A stretch of DNA of 23,444 nt from Bacteroidota bacterium (GTDB lineage: Bacteria; Bacteroidota; Bacteroidia; B-17B0; B-17BO). Where the stretch lies: contig JANXRU010000042.1 in NCBI GenBank assembly GCA_025356715.1, positions 1-23,444 of the forward strand. The letters run 5' to 3'. Numbering within the stretch: position 1 is the stretch's first letter; each line of letters begins with the position of its first letter. Positions 17,162 through 23,444 of this stretch are shown in pieces. The position numbers were made by a program, and so were the translations under genes. The notes under the pieces are model-generated. The model was not told where the DNA came from. It made no database searches and saw only the letters and a list, made by a program, of their open reading frames with translations.

Positions 17162-17506
17162 CTATTTAGTTTCCTTAGCAACAATATTTTCCTTTGCAGG
17201 ATTACGGTAATAAGTCTTGTCTTCTAAAAATTCTTGTATAGCAATTAAAGCCGGTTTAGGCATCTTCTCGTAATGTTTAGAAATTTCTATTTGCTCTCTA
17301 TTTTCAAAAATTTCTTCTAAATTATCTGAATTACTAGCAAACTCAGCTAACTTAGCAGATAATTCCTCTTTTATTTCTGAACTAATTTGATTAGCTCGCT
17401 TAGAAATTATAGATATTGATTCGTAAAGATTACCAGTTGGAGCATCAAAATTTCTGATGTCACGAGTTACTGTACTTGGTTCTGCATTGCTTTTTTTGAA
17501 ATCCAT
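17162..17506 (-). CDS. rpoZ: DNA-directed RNA polymerase omega subunit (Bacteroidota RpoZ type)
   Basis: This 114-residue protein matches the divergent omega/Rpb6-like subunit of Bacteroidota. It contains TVTRDIRNFDAPTGNLYESISIISKRANQISSEIKEELSAKL, which corresponds to the region where omega clamps the beta-prime C-terminus, followed by an acidic middle and KPALIAIQEFLEDKTYYRNP. Omega helps fold and stabilise RNA polymerase. The start lies 1 nt after the bamD stop (TAAAATG), so the two genes are coupled. This bamD-rpoZ order is conserved in the phylum and supports both calls. The usual downstream coaBC is not present here; the terminator follows directly. Confidence 0.88.
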   Translation of the reverse strand: MDFKKSNAEPSTVTRDIRNFDAPTGNLYESISIISKRANQISSEIKEELSAKLAEFASNSDNLEEIFENREQIEISKHYEKMPKPALIAIQEFLEDKTYYRNPAKENIVAKETK

Positions 17507-17507
17507 T

Positions 17508-18311
17508 TTATTGTTTTTTAATATTGCTTTTCATTTTTATGCAACTTTCGTATACACTTTCCGCTTTTGACAAAAAGTTGCTTTTAGGGTACAAATCTAC
17601 TAATTTTAAATAACTTTCTATTGACAAATTTAATCTTTCTAACTTTTTGGTTTCCAGACTATTAATTGCTAAAAGATAATAAGCATCAACAGTTACATAC
17701 ATTAATTCATCAATATAACGTGACTCTGGAAAGTCTTTAGCAAAATTATTACTAGATGCAATGGCAGCTTTATAATCTCCAATATTGAAATATTGGTTTG
17801 TGATATCGCGCTCTTTTTTTTCTAATTTACCTCTTAATAAATCAGAAATCTTGTTACACGAATCAATTCGAGAGCTTTCCGGATATTGATCAATAAAATT
17901 TTGCAATTCTGCCATAGCATTTTTAGTATCTGTTTGATCCAAATGGTAGGCTGGTGAATTTAAATAATAGCAATAGGCATTTAAAAATAAGCATTCTTCT
18001 GCATGTTTTCCAGTTGGAAAACTTCTTGAATAGTTTTTAAAATGGTATTGAGATAAACCATAATCACCTTGATAATAATTGCAATAAGCATAATAATAAT
18101 AAATTTCTTCTGCTTTATCAGTTCCTTTATATACAGGTATTAATTCTTCAAATAAAGCCATTGCCTTCACGTAATTTGCTTTTGCATAATACTGTTGAGC
18201 TCTTTCTAGTTTTAATTCATAATTAGAGCTTTTCAAAAGTTTATTATAGCCATCACAGCTAACAAAGCTAACTGCAAGGCACAATAATAAATATAAACTG
18301 ATTTTTTTCAA
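17508..18311 (-). CDS. bamD: Outer membrane protein assembly factor BamD (lipoprotein)
   Basis: This 267-residue lipoprotein is a TPR-rich part of the BAM machine that inserts beta-barrels into the outer membrane. Residues 1-19 form a lipoprotein signal (MKKISLYLLLCLAVSFVSC) with lipidated Cys19. TPR pairs follow, for example AQQYYAKANYVKAMALFEELIPVY and AEEIYYYYAYCNYYQGDYGLSQYHFKNYSRSFP. The conserved PAYHLDQTDTKNAMAELQNFIDQYP marks the family. The start codon is TTG (18311-18309), as no in-frame ATG or GTG lies just upstream and the signal peptide begins there. It is translated immediately before rpoZ. Confidence 0.92.
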   Translation of the reverse strand: MKKISLYLLLCLAVSFVSCDGYNKLLKSSNYELKLERAQQYYAKANYVKAMALFEELIPVYKGTDKAEEIYYYYAYCNYYQGDYGLSQYHFKNYSRSFPTGKHAEECLFLNAYCYYLNSPAYHLDQTDTKNAMAELQNFIDQYPESSRIDSCNKISDLLRGKLEKKERDITNQYFNIGDYKAAIASSNNFAKDFPESRYIDELMYVTVDAYYLLAINSLETKKLERLNLSIESYLKLVDLYPKSNFLSKAESVYESCIKMKSNIKKQ

Positions 18312-18319
18312 TGAGGTTG

Positions 18320-18327
18320 TAAAGGTA
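18320..18327 (-). promoter_or_regulatory. Candidate -7 box (TACCTTTA) of bamD
   Basis: On the minus strand this octamer differs from TAnnTTTG only in the last base and ends 8 nt before the TTG start of bamD, implying a very short leader. The -33 element is weak. Confidence 0.3.
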
Positions 18328-18391
18328 ATTTTTTTACTGAAAAAACACCTATTTTTTTGTTAAAGAAAGTTATCTATTTTGAAGAATTTAT

Positions 18392-18805
18392 TTAATTTAA
18401 ATGGTAAAAGAAAAAGAAAACTGACGCTGCAGCCCACTTTTTATTCACATTTTTAGCGTAGCCTATAGTACTATAATTAGAATTTTGCATAGTTCCATCA
18501 TCCTTTATATATCCTATAGTTGAATAATTAGAGTTTTGAACAGTTCCATCATTCTTAATATAACCCGCCGTTGAATAATTAGAATTTTGTATGGTTCCAT
18601 CACTTTTAATATAACCAACGGTAGAGTAATTAGAATTTTGGACAGTTCCATCAGCTTTAATATAACCCAATGTAGAGTAATTCGAATTTTGCACAGTTCC
18701 ATCTTCTTTGATGTAACCAACCGTTGAATAATTACTGTTTTGAATAGTTTGAGAAAATCCAATAATCGGTATTATTGAAAATAAAAATAGAAATAACGGC
18801 TTCAT
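18392..18805 (-). CDS. Secreted tandem-repeat protein (possible five-fold beta-flower family)
   Basis: From the ATG at 18805 the protein has 137 residues; an ATG at 18838 would add 11 residues ahead of the signal peptide and is less likely. It has a signal peptide (MKPLFLFLFSIIPIIGFSQ), six near-identical 17-residue units with consensus T-[VIM]-QNSNYST-x-GYIK-x-DG, and a short tail KKWAAASVFFFFYHLN. The first five units are full, while the sixth ends as GYAKNVN. I recall similar Bacteroidota proteins, with the same GYAK...KKWAA...FFFF ending, annotated as 5-fold beta-flower proteins; this is from memory. No function is known to me. It is probably exported to the periplasm or surface. It lies 51 nt downstream of the murI stop on the same strand. 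Confidence 0.8.
   Translation of the reverse strand: MKPLFLFLFSIIPIIGFSQTIQNSNYSTVGYIKEDGTVQNSNYSTLGYIKADGTVQNSNYSTVGYIKSDGTIQNSNYSTAGYIKNDGTVQNSNYSTIGYIKDDGTMQNSNYSTIGYAKNVNKKWAAASVFFFFYHLN
18443..18748 (-). repeat. Six tandem 51-bp units inside the repeat-protein gene
   Basis: Six consecutive in-frame units of 51 bp encode the 17-residue repeats. Units differ mostly at third codon positions and at two variable residues, so protein-level conservation exceeds DNA-level conservation. This fits selection on the repeat rather than very recent slippage. Confidence 0.88.
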
Positions 18806-18855
18806 TAAAATATAGGTTTTAGTTTTTTTAGGATTCACTTAGTAAAGATAAAAAA

Positions 18856-19692
18856 TTATCCCAAACTTAAATGAGCGGACTTTACCTCTTTTCCAAAAAA
18901 CAAACTAGCCTGTTTGTCAAACAATTCGGAAGAATCAGTCGTTAAAAATTGTAATGAATTGTTTTTAGAAATAAATTTTTCCATCTCGGGATGACGTAAT
19001 AGATAATCTTTTAACCCATTAGTAACAATGACACCTTGAGTTAAGATAGTCACGTTTTTCGGTAAATATTTTTCTATAAGAGGTTTTAATAAAGGGTAAT
19101 GCGTACAGCCTAATATGATAGTATCTATTTTAGGTGATTGTGAAAACAAATGTTGAATATGTTTTTTTACAAAATACTCAGCGCCTTCACTATGCAATTC
19201 ATTGCTCTCTATTAAAGGTACCCACATAGGGCAAGCCTCTTGAAAAACTTTAACATCAGGGAAAAACTTTTCTATCTCTATAACATAGGATTTAGAAGAC
19301 ACTGTACCACTTGTTGCAAAAATACCAATATGCTTCGTTTTTGTATAATTACCTACTATTTCAGTAGTTGGCCTAATAACTCCAAGCACTCTTTTCTTAG
19401 AATCAATTAACGGTAAATCTTTTTGTTGTATAGTCCTCAAAGCCTTTGCAGAAGCCGTATTGCAGGCTAGAAGAACTAATTCACAGCCTTTATCAAAAAG
19501 TTCATTCACACATTGCAACGTATATTCATAAACCGTTTCGAACGATCGTGAGCCATATGGCGCACGAGCATTATCACCTAAATATAAATAATCATATTGA
19601 GGTAAACTTGCTTCTAATTCCTTTAAAATAGTTAGCCCACCGTAACCCGAATCGAATACTCCTATTGGCGAATATGTTTGTTCTTTCTTTAT
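18856..19692 (-). CDS. murI: Glutamate racemase MurI, apparent non-canonical ATA start
   Basis: MurI converts L- to D-glutamate for peptidoglycan. Read from 19692 the frame gives 278 residues, MKKEQTYSPIGVFDSGYGG onward if ATA is read as Met. Catalytic parts are visible: FDSGYGG (Asp14, Ser15), LACNTAS (Cys77) and ILGCTHYPLL (Cys196, His198). The first ATG/GTG/TTG-type codon in frame is TTG at 19518, which would remove 58 residues including Asp14, so it cannot be the working start. Upstream of 19692 the frame stays open to a TAA at 19716-19714, with another ATA at 19713. I chose 19692 because it gives the usual short N-terminal lead and lies downstream of a good promoter. The cause is either a real AUA start, a mutation, or an ATG/ATA sequencing error. 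It is divergent from yceI. Confidence 0.85.
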   Translation of the reverse strand: MKKEQTYSPIGVFDSGYGGLTILKELEASLPQYDYLYLGDNARAPYGSRSFETVYEYTLQCVNELFDKGCELVLLACNTASAKALRTIQQKDLPLIDSKKRVLGVIRPTTEIVGNYTKTKHIGIFATSGTVSSKSYVIEIEKFFPDVKVFQEACPMWVPLIESNELHSEGAEYFVKKHIQHLFSQSPKIDTIILGCTHYPLLKPLIEKYLPKNVTILTQGVIVTNGLKDYLLRHPEMEKFISKNNSLQFLTTDSSELFDKQASLFFGKEVKSAHLSLG

Positions 19693-19700
19693 AACAGCTT

Positions 19701-19731
19701 CAAAATTACCTATTTAATATAAATTTAACAA
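19701..19731 (-). promoter_or_regulatory. Promoter of murI (-33 TTG, -7 TAATTTTG)
   Basis: On the minus strand TTG at 19731-19729 is followed after 20 nt by TAATTTTG at 19708-19701, an exact TAnnTTTG at the normal Bacteroidota spacing. Transcription would begin around 19698, so the mRNA would have only a few bases before the ATA at 19692. Confidence 0.55.
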
Positions 19732-19747
19732 TTATTTTAATTTAGAT

Positions 19748-19770
19748 GTTATAACATATAATGTTATAAC
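19748..19770. promoter_or_regulatory. Perfect 10-bp inverted repeat, candidate operator of yceI
   Basis: Arms gttataacat (19748-19757) and atgttataac (19761-19770) are exact complements around a 3-nt spacer. The site abuts the yceI -7 box (19772) and covers the place of its -33 element. It resembles a dimeric regulator site, for instance of a MarR-type protein; no regulator gene is in the window. Confidence 0.55.
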
Positions 19771-19771
19771 G

Positions 19772-19779
19772 TATATTTG
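19772..19779 (+). promoter_or_regulatory. -7 box (TATATTTG) of yceI
   Basis: Exact TAnnTTTG, ending 39 nt before the yceI ATG, giving a leader of about 32 nt. The -33 position is taken by the inverted repeat and does not match TTTG well. Confidence 0.5.
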
Positions 19780-19818
19780 TACCTGAAATTATACAAACCC
19801 TAAAAAAAACAATTACAC

Positions 19819-20418
19819 ATGAAAACAACTTTAAAAACAATAGTAGCTGTAGCAGCTATTTCACTAAGCGCAAATGCACAAACCAACTGGAACGTAGATG
19901 CTTCTCATAGTAAAATGGGATTCTCGGTAACGCACATGATGGTAAGTGAAACAGAAGGGAAATTTAAAATTTATGAAGGTAAAGTATCTTCTAAATCTGA
20001 TATTGATTTTACAGATGCCTCTATCGATTTTAAAATTGACGTCAATAGTATTAATACTGATGACGAAAAACGTGATGGCCATTTAAAAAGCCCTGATTTC
20101 TTTGATGTAGCTACTTTTCCAAATATGACATTCAAAAGTACATCAATGAAAGCAAATCCTAAAATTAAAAATTCATATATTTTAGTTGGGGATTTAACCA
20201 TGCATGGTGTTACTAAAAAAGTAACTCTTACTGCAATAGGCGCTTCAAAAATAGTGAAAGATCCTTATGGAATGATGCGTTATGCATTTAAAGTTATGGG
20301 TAAGATTAATCGTATTGATTTTGGATTAAAATACAATGCCGTGTTGGAAGCTGGTGGTGTAGCATTAAGCGAAGATGTAAAAATTGATTGTACTGTTGAA
20401 ATAACAAAAGCAAAATAA
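19819..20418 (+). CDS. YceI family periplasmic lipid-binding protein
   Basis: This 199-residue protein has a signal peptide (MKTTLKTIVAVAAISLSANAQ, cleaved near residue 21) and a complete YceI domain, an extended lipocalin-like barrel that binds polyisoprenoids in characterised homologues. Markers are WNVDASHSKMGFSVTHMMVSETEGKF at the start, DIDFTDASIDFKIDVNSINTDDEKRDGHLKSPDFFDVATFPNMTFKS in the middle, and LVGDLTMHGVTKKVTL followed by NRIDFGLKYN. The ligand here is unknown. It is expressed alone: its own promoter with an operator-like palindrome lies upstream and a strong terminator lies downstream. Regulation by a repressor at 19748-19770 is an inference from the sequence. Confidence 0.93.
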   Translation: MKTTLKTIVAVAAISLSANAQTNWNVDASHSKMGFSVTHMMVSETEGKFKIYEGKVSSKSDIDFTDASIDFKIDVNSINTDDEKRDGHLKSPDFFDVATFPNMTFKSTSMKANPKIKNSYILVGDLTMHGVTKKVTLTAIGASKIVKDPYGMMRYAFKVMGKINRIDFGLKYNAVLEAGGVALSEDVKIDCTVEITKAK

Positions 20419-20437
20419 TTTTTAAATTATTTTATTT

Positions 20438-20472
20438 ACCCTGAACAAACAATCTTGTTTGTTCAGGGTTTT
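20438..20472 (+). terminator. Rho-independent terminator of yceI
   Basis: A 13-bp perfect stem accctgaacaaac (20438-20450) / gtttgttcagggt (20457-20469) with a 6-nt loop is followed by tttt, 19 nt after the yceI stop. Confidence 0.88.
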
Positions 20473-20498
20473 ATATTTAGATATGTGGGTTGTTTTTA

Positions 20499-20522
20499 AA
20501 ACTAACACTCCTTCGTTAGTTT
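20499..20522. other. Small hairpin in the yceI-fabD gap
   Basis: aaactaac (20499-20506) and gttagttt (20515-20522) pair perfectly over 8 bp with an 8-nt loop. On the minus strand the stem is followed by ttaaaaa; on the plus strand there is no T-run. It could be a weak terminator or part of the fabD upstream region. Confidence 0.35.
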
Positions 20523-20591
20523 CTATTTATAATTCCTCTAATTAAAATTGCTTTTTTGTCTTATATTTATAGCTTAGATAAGTTAAATTTT

Positions 20592-21482
20592 ATGATAAAA
20601 AAAGCATTTGTATTTCCTGGTCAAGGTTCTCAATTTTCAGGAATGGGAAAAGAATTATATGAAAATTCTGAAATAGCTAAAAAACTATTTCATCAAGCTA
20701 ATGATATTTTAGGCTTTAATATTACTGACATTATGTTTTCTGGTACTGATGAAGCATTAAAACAGACAAATGTTACACAGCCTGCGGTATTTTTGCACTC
20801 AGTTATATTAGCTAGTACTTTAGGCGATTCTTTTATTCCAGACATGGTTGCAGGACATTCTTTAGGTGAATTTTCTGCATTAGTAGCAAACAAAACCTTA
20901 AGTTTCGAATCGGCACTAACCTTAGTTTCTAAACGCGCCCAAGCTATGCAAAAAGCATGCGAGCTAGAGCCTTCTACAATGGCTGCTGTTTTAAATATAG
21001 ATGATGCTATTACCGAAAAAATTTGCAAAGAAATTACTGATGCGGGAGATGTTGTAGTTGCTGCTAATTATAACTGCCCAGGACAATTAGTTATTTCTGG
21101 TTCTATCAATGGAATTAACATTGCCTGCGAAAAATTAAAAGCAGCTGGCGCCAAACGTGCTTTAGTATTGCCCGTTGGCGGTGCTTTTCATTCGCCTTTA
21201 ATGGAACCAGCTCGTATAGAGTTAGAAGCCGCTATTAATGCAACTTCTTTCAATCAACCTATTTGTCCAGTTTATCAAAATGTTACCGCGTCTGCAATTT
21301 CAAATCCTGATGAGATAAAGAAAAATTTAATTCTTCAGTTAACGGCTCCTGTTAAATGGACTCAAACAATTATACAAATGATTGCCGATGGAGCTACTCA
21401 TTTTACAGAAGTAGGTCCAGGTAAAGTATTACAAGGACTTGTTAAAAAAGTAAATCCAAACATAGAAACTATTAGCGCCTAA
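20592..21482 (+). CDS. fabD: Malonyl-CoA:acyl carrier protein transacylase FabD
   Basis: FabD loads malonyl groups onto ACP for fatty acid synthesis. I place the start at the ATG at 20592 (MIKKAFVFPGQGSQFSGMG, 296 residues), because homologues begin with this motif; an ATG at 20556 would add 12 unrelated residues lying over the probable promoter (a TATATTTA box near 20563). The nucleophile is Ser90 in GHSLGEFSAL, and His200 in GAFHSPLM completes the dyad; the oxyanion-side glutamine is in FPGQGSQ. The end, ATHFTEVGPGKVLQGLVKK, is standard. It is followed 4 nt later by the membrane-protein gene, so they are probably transcribed together. Confidence 0.95.
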   Translation: MIKKAFVFPGQGSQFSGMGKELYENSEIAKKLFHQANDILGFNITDIMFSGTDEALKQTNVTQPAVFLHSVILASTLGDSFIPDMVAGHSLGEFSALVANKTLSFESALTLVSKRAQAMQKACELEPSTMAAVLNIDDAITEKICKEITDAGDVVVAANYNCPGQLVISGSINGINIACEKLKAAGAKRALVLPVGGAFHSPLMEPARIELEAAINATSFNQPICPVYQNVTASAISNPDEIKKNLILQLTAPVKWTQTIIQMIADGATHFTEVGPGKVLQGLVKKVNPNIETISA

Positions 21483-21486
21483 TAAT

Positions 21487-22200
21487 ATGATAAAACGACT
21501 ATTTATAATTGCAGTATTTTTCCAACTATCGTTAAACTCGCATGCTCAATTTTTAAGAGGCATCGGTATTTTTGTTGGTATTACCGAATCGAGTCATCGT
21601 TATGTAAACCTGCACCCAATTGATGATACTACCTTTGCTCATACTATTCCTGCTCCTTCTCACCGGTCAGCCGAATATTTCAGTTGGAGTGTTGGTATTT
21701 TAGGCGAGTTTTTGAAATATGAAAAATTTCGTTGGCAAACAGAAATTGAGTTTTGTAATAAAGGCGCAATAGAAAGTCCTTTATTAAACCCTGTTACCGG
21801 TGAGCGCGGACCTGTGTCTGCTAATACTTATGGAAATATCCAATGGAATAATTTCGCGAAATATTTTTTAAATGAAGGTTATAGAGGTACGCCATATATT
21901 ATGATTGGTGCTCGTATCGAATATAATATGATGAGAGCTGTTACAGCTTATGTTCCTGTTTCAGGTGCAGTTCCTAAAATTAATGTTACACCAGATGTAG
22001 CCTTAGGTTATGAATTTGTAACCTATAGTAAATTTAAACCTTTTGTTGAATTGCATTACAACCCAGATTTAATTAAACTTCATGTAGGTGATGTTGCTAT
22101 GTGGAATCGTACTTTGGAGTTAAGGATAGGTATTATATTCAGGCCTAAAAAGGCATTGGATGATTGTAATGCTCCACGTTTTAGAGGAAAAAACTATTAA
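21487..22200 (+). CDS. Probable outer-membrane beta-barrel protein, PorT-like
   Basis: This 237-residue protein begins with a signal peptide (MIKRLFIIAVFFQLSLNSHAQ). The rest alternates short amphipathic strands and turns: FSWSVGILGEFLKYEKFRWQTEIEFCNKGA, YIMIGARIEYNMM, PDVALGYEFVTYSKFKPFVELHYNPDL and TLELRIGIIFRPKK. That pattern, with repeated aromatic strand ends, suggests an 8-stranded outer-membrane barrel in the broad PorT/OMP_b-brl group. The C-terminal DDCNAPRFRGKNY after the last strand is unlike a standard barrel end, so the exact family is uncertain. It lies between fabD (4 nt) and the alanine dehydrogenase gene (19 nt) and is likely co-transcribed with both. Confidence 0.65.
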   Translation: MIKRLFIIAVFFQLSLNSHAQFLRGIGIFVGITESSHRYVNLHPIDDTTFAHTIPAPSHRSAEYFSWSVGILGEFLKYEKFRWQTEIEFCNKGAIESPLLNPVTGERGPVSANTYGNIQWNNFAKYFLNEGYRGTPYIMIGARIEYNMMRAVTAYVPVSGAVPKINVTPDVALGYEFVTYSKFKPFVELHYNPDLIKLHVGDVAMWNRTLELRIGIIFRPKKALDDCNAPRFRGKNY

Positions 22201-22219
22201 TAAATAAAATTCGGTAACT

Positions 22220-23437
22220 ATGGTAATGACTAAGGATGTCTTGTTTTCTTTAACCAAAGGTGCTTATGCGCCACAAGAGGAAATGTTGGAAGTGGCTCGT
22301 AAAAAAGGAAAATTATATATTGGTATTCCTAAAGAAACTGCCTTTCAAGAAAATCGGGTGCCTTTAGTACCAGATGCTGTTGCTTTATTAGTAAACAATG
22401 GTCATCGAATTGTTATAGAAACAGGAGCTGGTAAAGCAGCACACTTTGAAGATACTGATTATAGTGAGGCTGGTGCAGAAATCGTATTATCCGCAGAGGA
22501 CGTATTTAAGGCTGATTTAATTTTAAAAATAGCACCTCCTACTCTACTCGAAATAGAATTAATGCAACCGAAGCAAACGTTGTTTTCCGCATTGCAATTA
22601 ACGGTACAACCCGAAGATTTTTTAAAGAAATTAGTTACTAAAAAATTAAACTGTGTTGCTTTTGATATGATAACAGATGATGCTGGCATTTTCCCTGTTA
22701 TTAGAGCTATGGGCGAAATTGCTGGAGGAACATCTATATTAGTTGCTGCCGAATTATTAAGTAATGCTAATAATGGTGTTGGCTCTATATTAGGCGGTAT
22801 CAGTGGAATTTCTCCTACCGAAGTAGTTATTATTGGTGCAGGAACCGTAGGAGAATTTGCAGCAAGAGCAGCCTTAGGATTAGGAGCAACGGTTAAAGTG
22901 TTTGATAATTCAACGTCTCGTTTACGCCGTTTACAAAGCCAATTAGGTGCTCGTATTTTCACATCGGTTATTGTACCTAAAGTATTAGAAAAACATTTAA
23001 AAACAGCCGATGTTGCTATTGGAGCGCTAAGAGCATCAAAAGGACGAACGCCTTGTATTGTTTCTGAAAATATGGTAGCTGAAATGAAAACGGGTTCTGT
23101 TATTATAGATGTAAGTATAGATCAAGGTGGTGTATTTGAAACATCTTCAGTTACCAATCATACTAAACCAGTTTTTAGAAAACATGGAGTTATTCATTAT
23201 TGTGTGCCAAATATTCCATCACGTGTAGCTCGTACGGCCTCATACGCGTTCAGTAATATATTTTCTCAAGTTATTATGAATATGGGGGATGAAGGCGGTT
23301 TTGACAGTCTTGTAAGAAAAGATGCTGGTGTGCGTAATGGCGTTTATATTTATAATGGCATTCTAACCAATCAGTTTTTAGGAGAAACATTTAATCTTCC
23401 CTTTAAAGATATTAATTTATTGATGGCTGCGATGTAA
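22220..23437 (+). CDS. Alanine dehydrogenase / PNT-alpha family protein
   Basis: This 405-residue protein belongs to the alanine dehydrogenase and transhydrogenase-alpha superfamily. The N-terminal substrate domain has GIPKETAFQENRVPLVPDAV (Arg46) and ADLILKIAPP (Lys103), the NAD-binding domain has VVIIGAGTVGEFAARAALGLGATVKVFD (GxGxxG from 206, Asp229), and VSIDQGG holds Asp301. These match pyruvate- and hydride-transfer residues of Ald except one: the segment that reads LHLA in Ald is LQLT, with Gln126 in place of the catalytic His. Bacteroidota copies are labelled alanine dehydrogenase (reversible L-alanine deamination with NAD+), but that role is not secure here. ATG at 22220 or 22226 are both possible starts. 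The stop overlaps a further ATG at 23437 as TAATG, perhaps the next gene. Confidence 0.82.
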   Translation: MVMTKDVLFSLTKGAYAPQEEMLEVARKKGKLYIGIPKETAFQENRVPLVPDAVALLVNNGHRIVIETGAGKAAHFEDTDYSEAGAEIVLSAEDVFKADLILKIAPPTLLEIELMQPKQTLFSALQLTVQPEDFLKKLVTKKLNCVAFDMITDDAGIFPVIRAMGEIAGGTSILVAAELLSNANNGVGSILGGISGISPTEVVIIGAGTVGEFAARAALGLGATVKVFDNSTSRLRRLQSQLGARIFTSVIVPKVLEKHLKTADVAIGALRASKGRTPCIVSENMVAEMKTGSVIIDVSIDQGGVFETSSVTNHTKPVFRKHGVIHYCVPNIPSRVARTASYAFSNIFSQVIMNMGDEGGFDSLVRKDAGVRNGVYIYNGILTNQFLGETFNLPFKDINLLMAAM

Positions 23438-23444
23438 TGCTAGT

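Noticed and set aside
18806..18838. Earlier ATG for the tandem-repeat protein (11 extra residues)
   Set aside because: It places a hydrophilic lysine-rich stretch ahead of a well-formed signal peptide beginning at 18805; the shorter start is more plausible, though not proven.
19446..19631. Plus-strand open frame of 61 codons over the N-terminal part of murI
   Set aside because: The minus strand here encodes the conserved MurI N-terminus without stops, so the plus-strand frame is a shadow.
20556..20591. Upstream in-frame ATG for fabD adding 12 residues
   Set aside because: Homologues begin at the KKAFVFPGQGSQ motif, and the upstream segment overlaps promoter-like sequence.
22459..22962. Minus-strand open frame inside the alanine dehydrogenase gene
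   Set aside because: It is fully contained opposite a strongly conserved gene and shows no recognisable domain.
23437..23444. Start of a further gene overlapping the alanine dehydrogenase stop (TAATG)
   Set aside because: Only two and a half codons are visible, too little to support a gene, although the coupling pattern matches others in this window.

Overview
The window reads as a chromosomal stretch of a low-GC Bacteroidota bacterium, probably Flavobacteriia-like. The evidence is the gene content: a Bacteroidota-type RNA polymerase omega subunit next to a BamD lipoprotein, a mutL-rhomboid-rhomboid cluster, a TPR/PD40 protein related to gliding and type IX secretion proteins, a DUF4159 protein, a flavobacterial START-like protein and the long-form SAICAR synthase. 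In addition, several genes carry a Bacteroidota -7 promoter box (TAnnTTTG) and none relies on a strong Shine-Dalgarno. Nothing looks like a phage, plasmid, insertion sequence, CRISPR array, tRNA or rRNA. It is mostly housekeeping DNA with some unusual details.

Layout. 1-419: 3' end of a D-2-hydroxyacid dehydrogenase. 420-778: non-coding, with a comparatively GC-rich foldable element that I recognise as a recurrent Bacteroidota intergenic repeat, then a bidirectional terminator. 779-2551 (minus): an ECF sigma factor and, upstream of it, a protein joining a long histone-H1-like Lys/Ala/Val tail to a START-like domain. 2682-8255 (plus): probable operon mutL, two rhomboid proteases, a TPR-PD40 exported protein and a DUF4159 protein. 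8289-12346 (minus): rlmF, a pentapeptide-repeat protein, purC and an O-antigen ligase/polymerase-like membrane protein. 12478-14109 (plus): pruA, separated by a strong bidirectional terminator from a minus-strand ferredoxin-NADP+ reductase and an AcpH-like protein. 15920-17097 (plus): TonB-C-domain protein coupled to rsmE, closed by a 32-bp perfect palindrome that also ends the minus-strand bamD-rpoZ pair. 18392-19692 (minus): a secreted protein of 17-residue tandem repeats and murI. 19819-23437 (plus): yceI, then fabD, an outer-membrane beta-barrel-type protein and an alanine dehydrogenase family gene.

Points that deserve attention are: murI reads in frame through its whole conserved N-terminus but has no ATG, GTG or TTG there (best candidate ATA at 19692-19690); the histone-tail/START fusion; the repeat element at 441-605; a perfect 10-bp inverted repeat abutting the yceI -7 box in the divergent murI/yceI promoter region; replacement of the usual catalytic His by Gln in the alanine dehydrogenase homologue; altered endonuclease motifs in MutL; and -7 boxes placed only 5-8 nt before the starts of mutL, murI and bamD, which suggests very short or absent leaders. 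I found no convincing multi-gene system of new type here.
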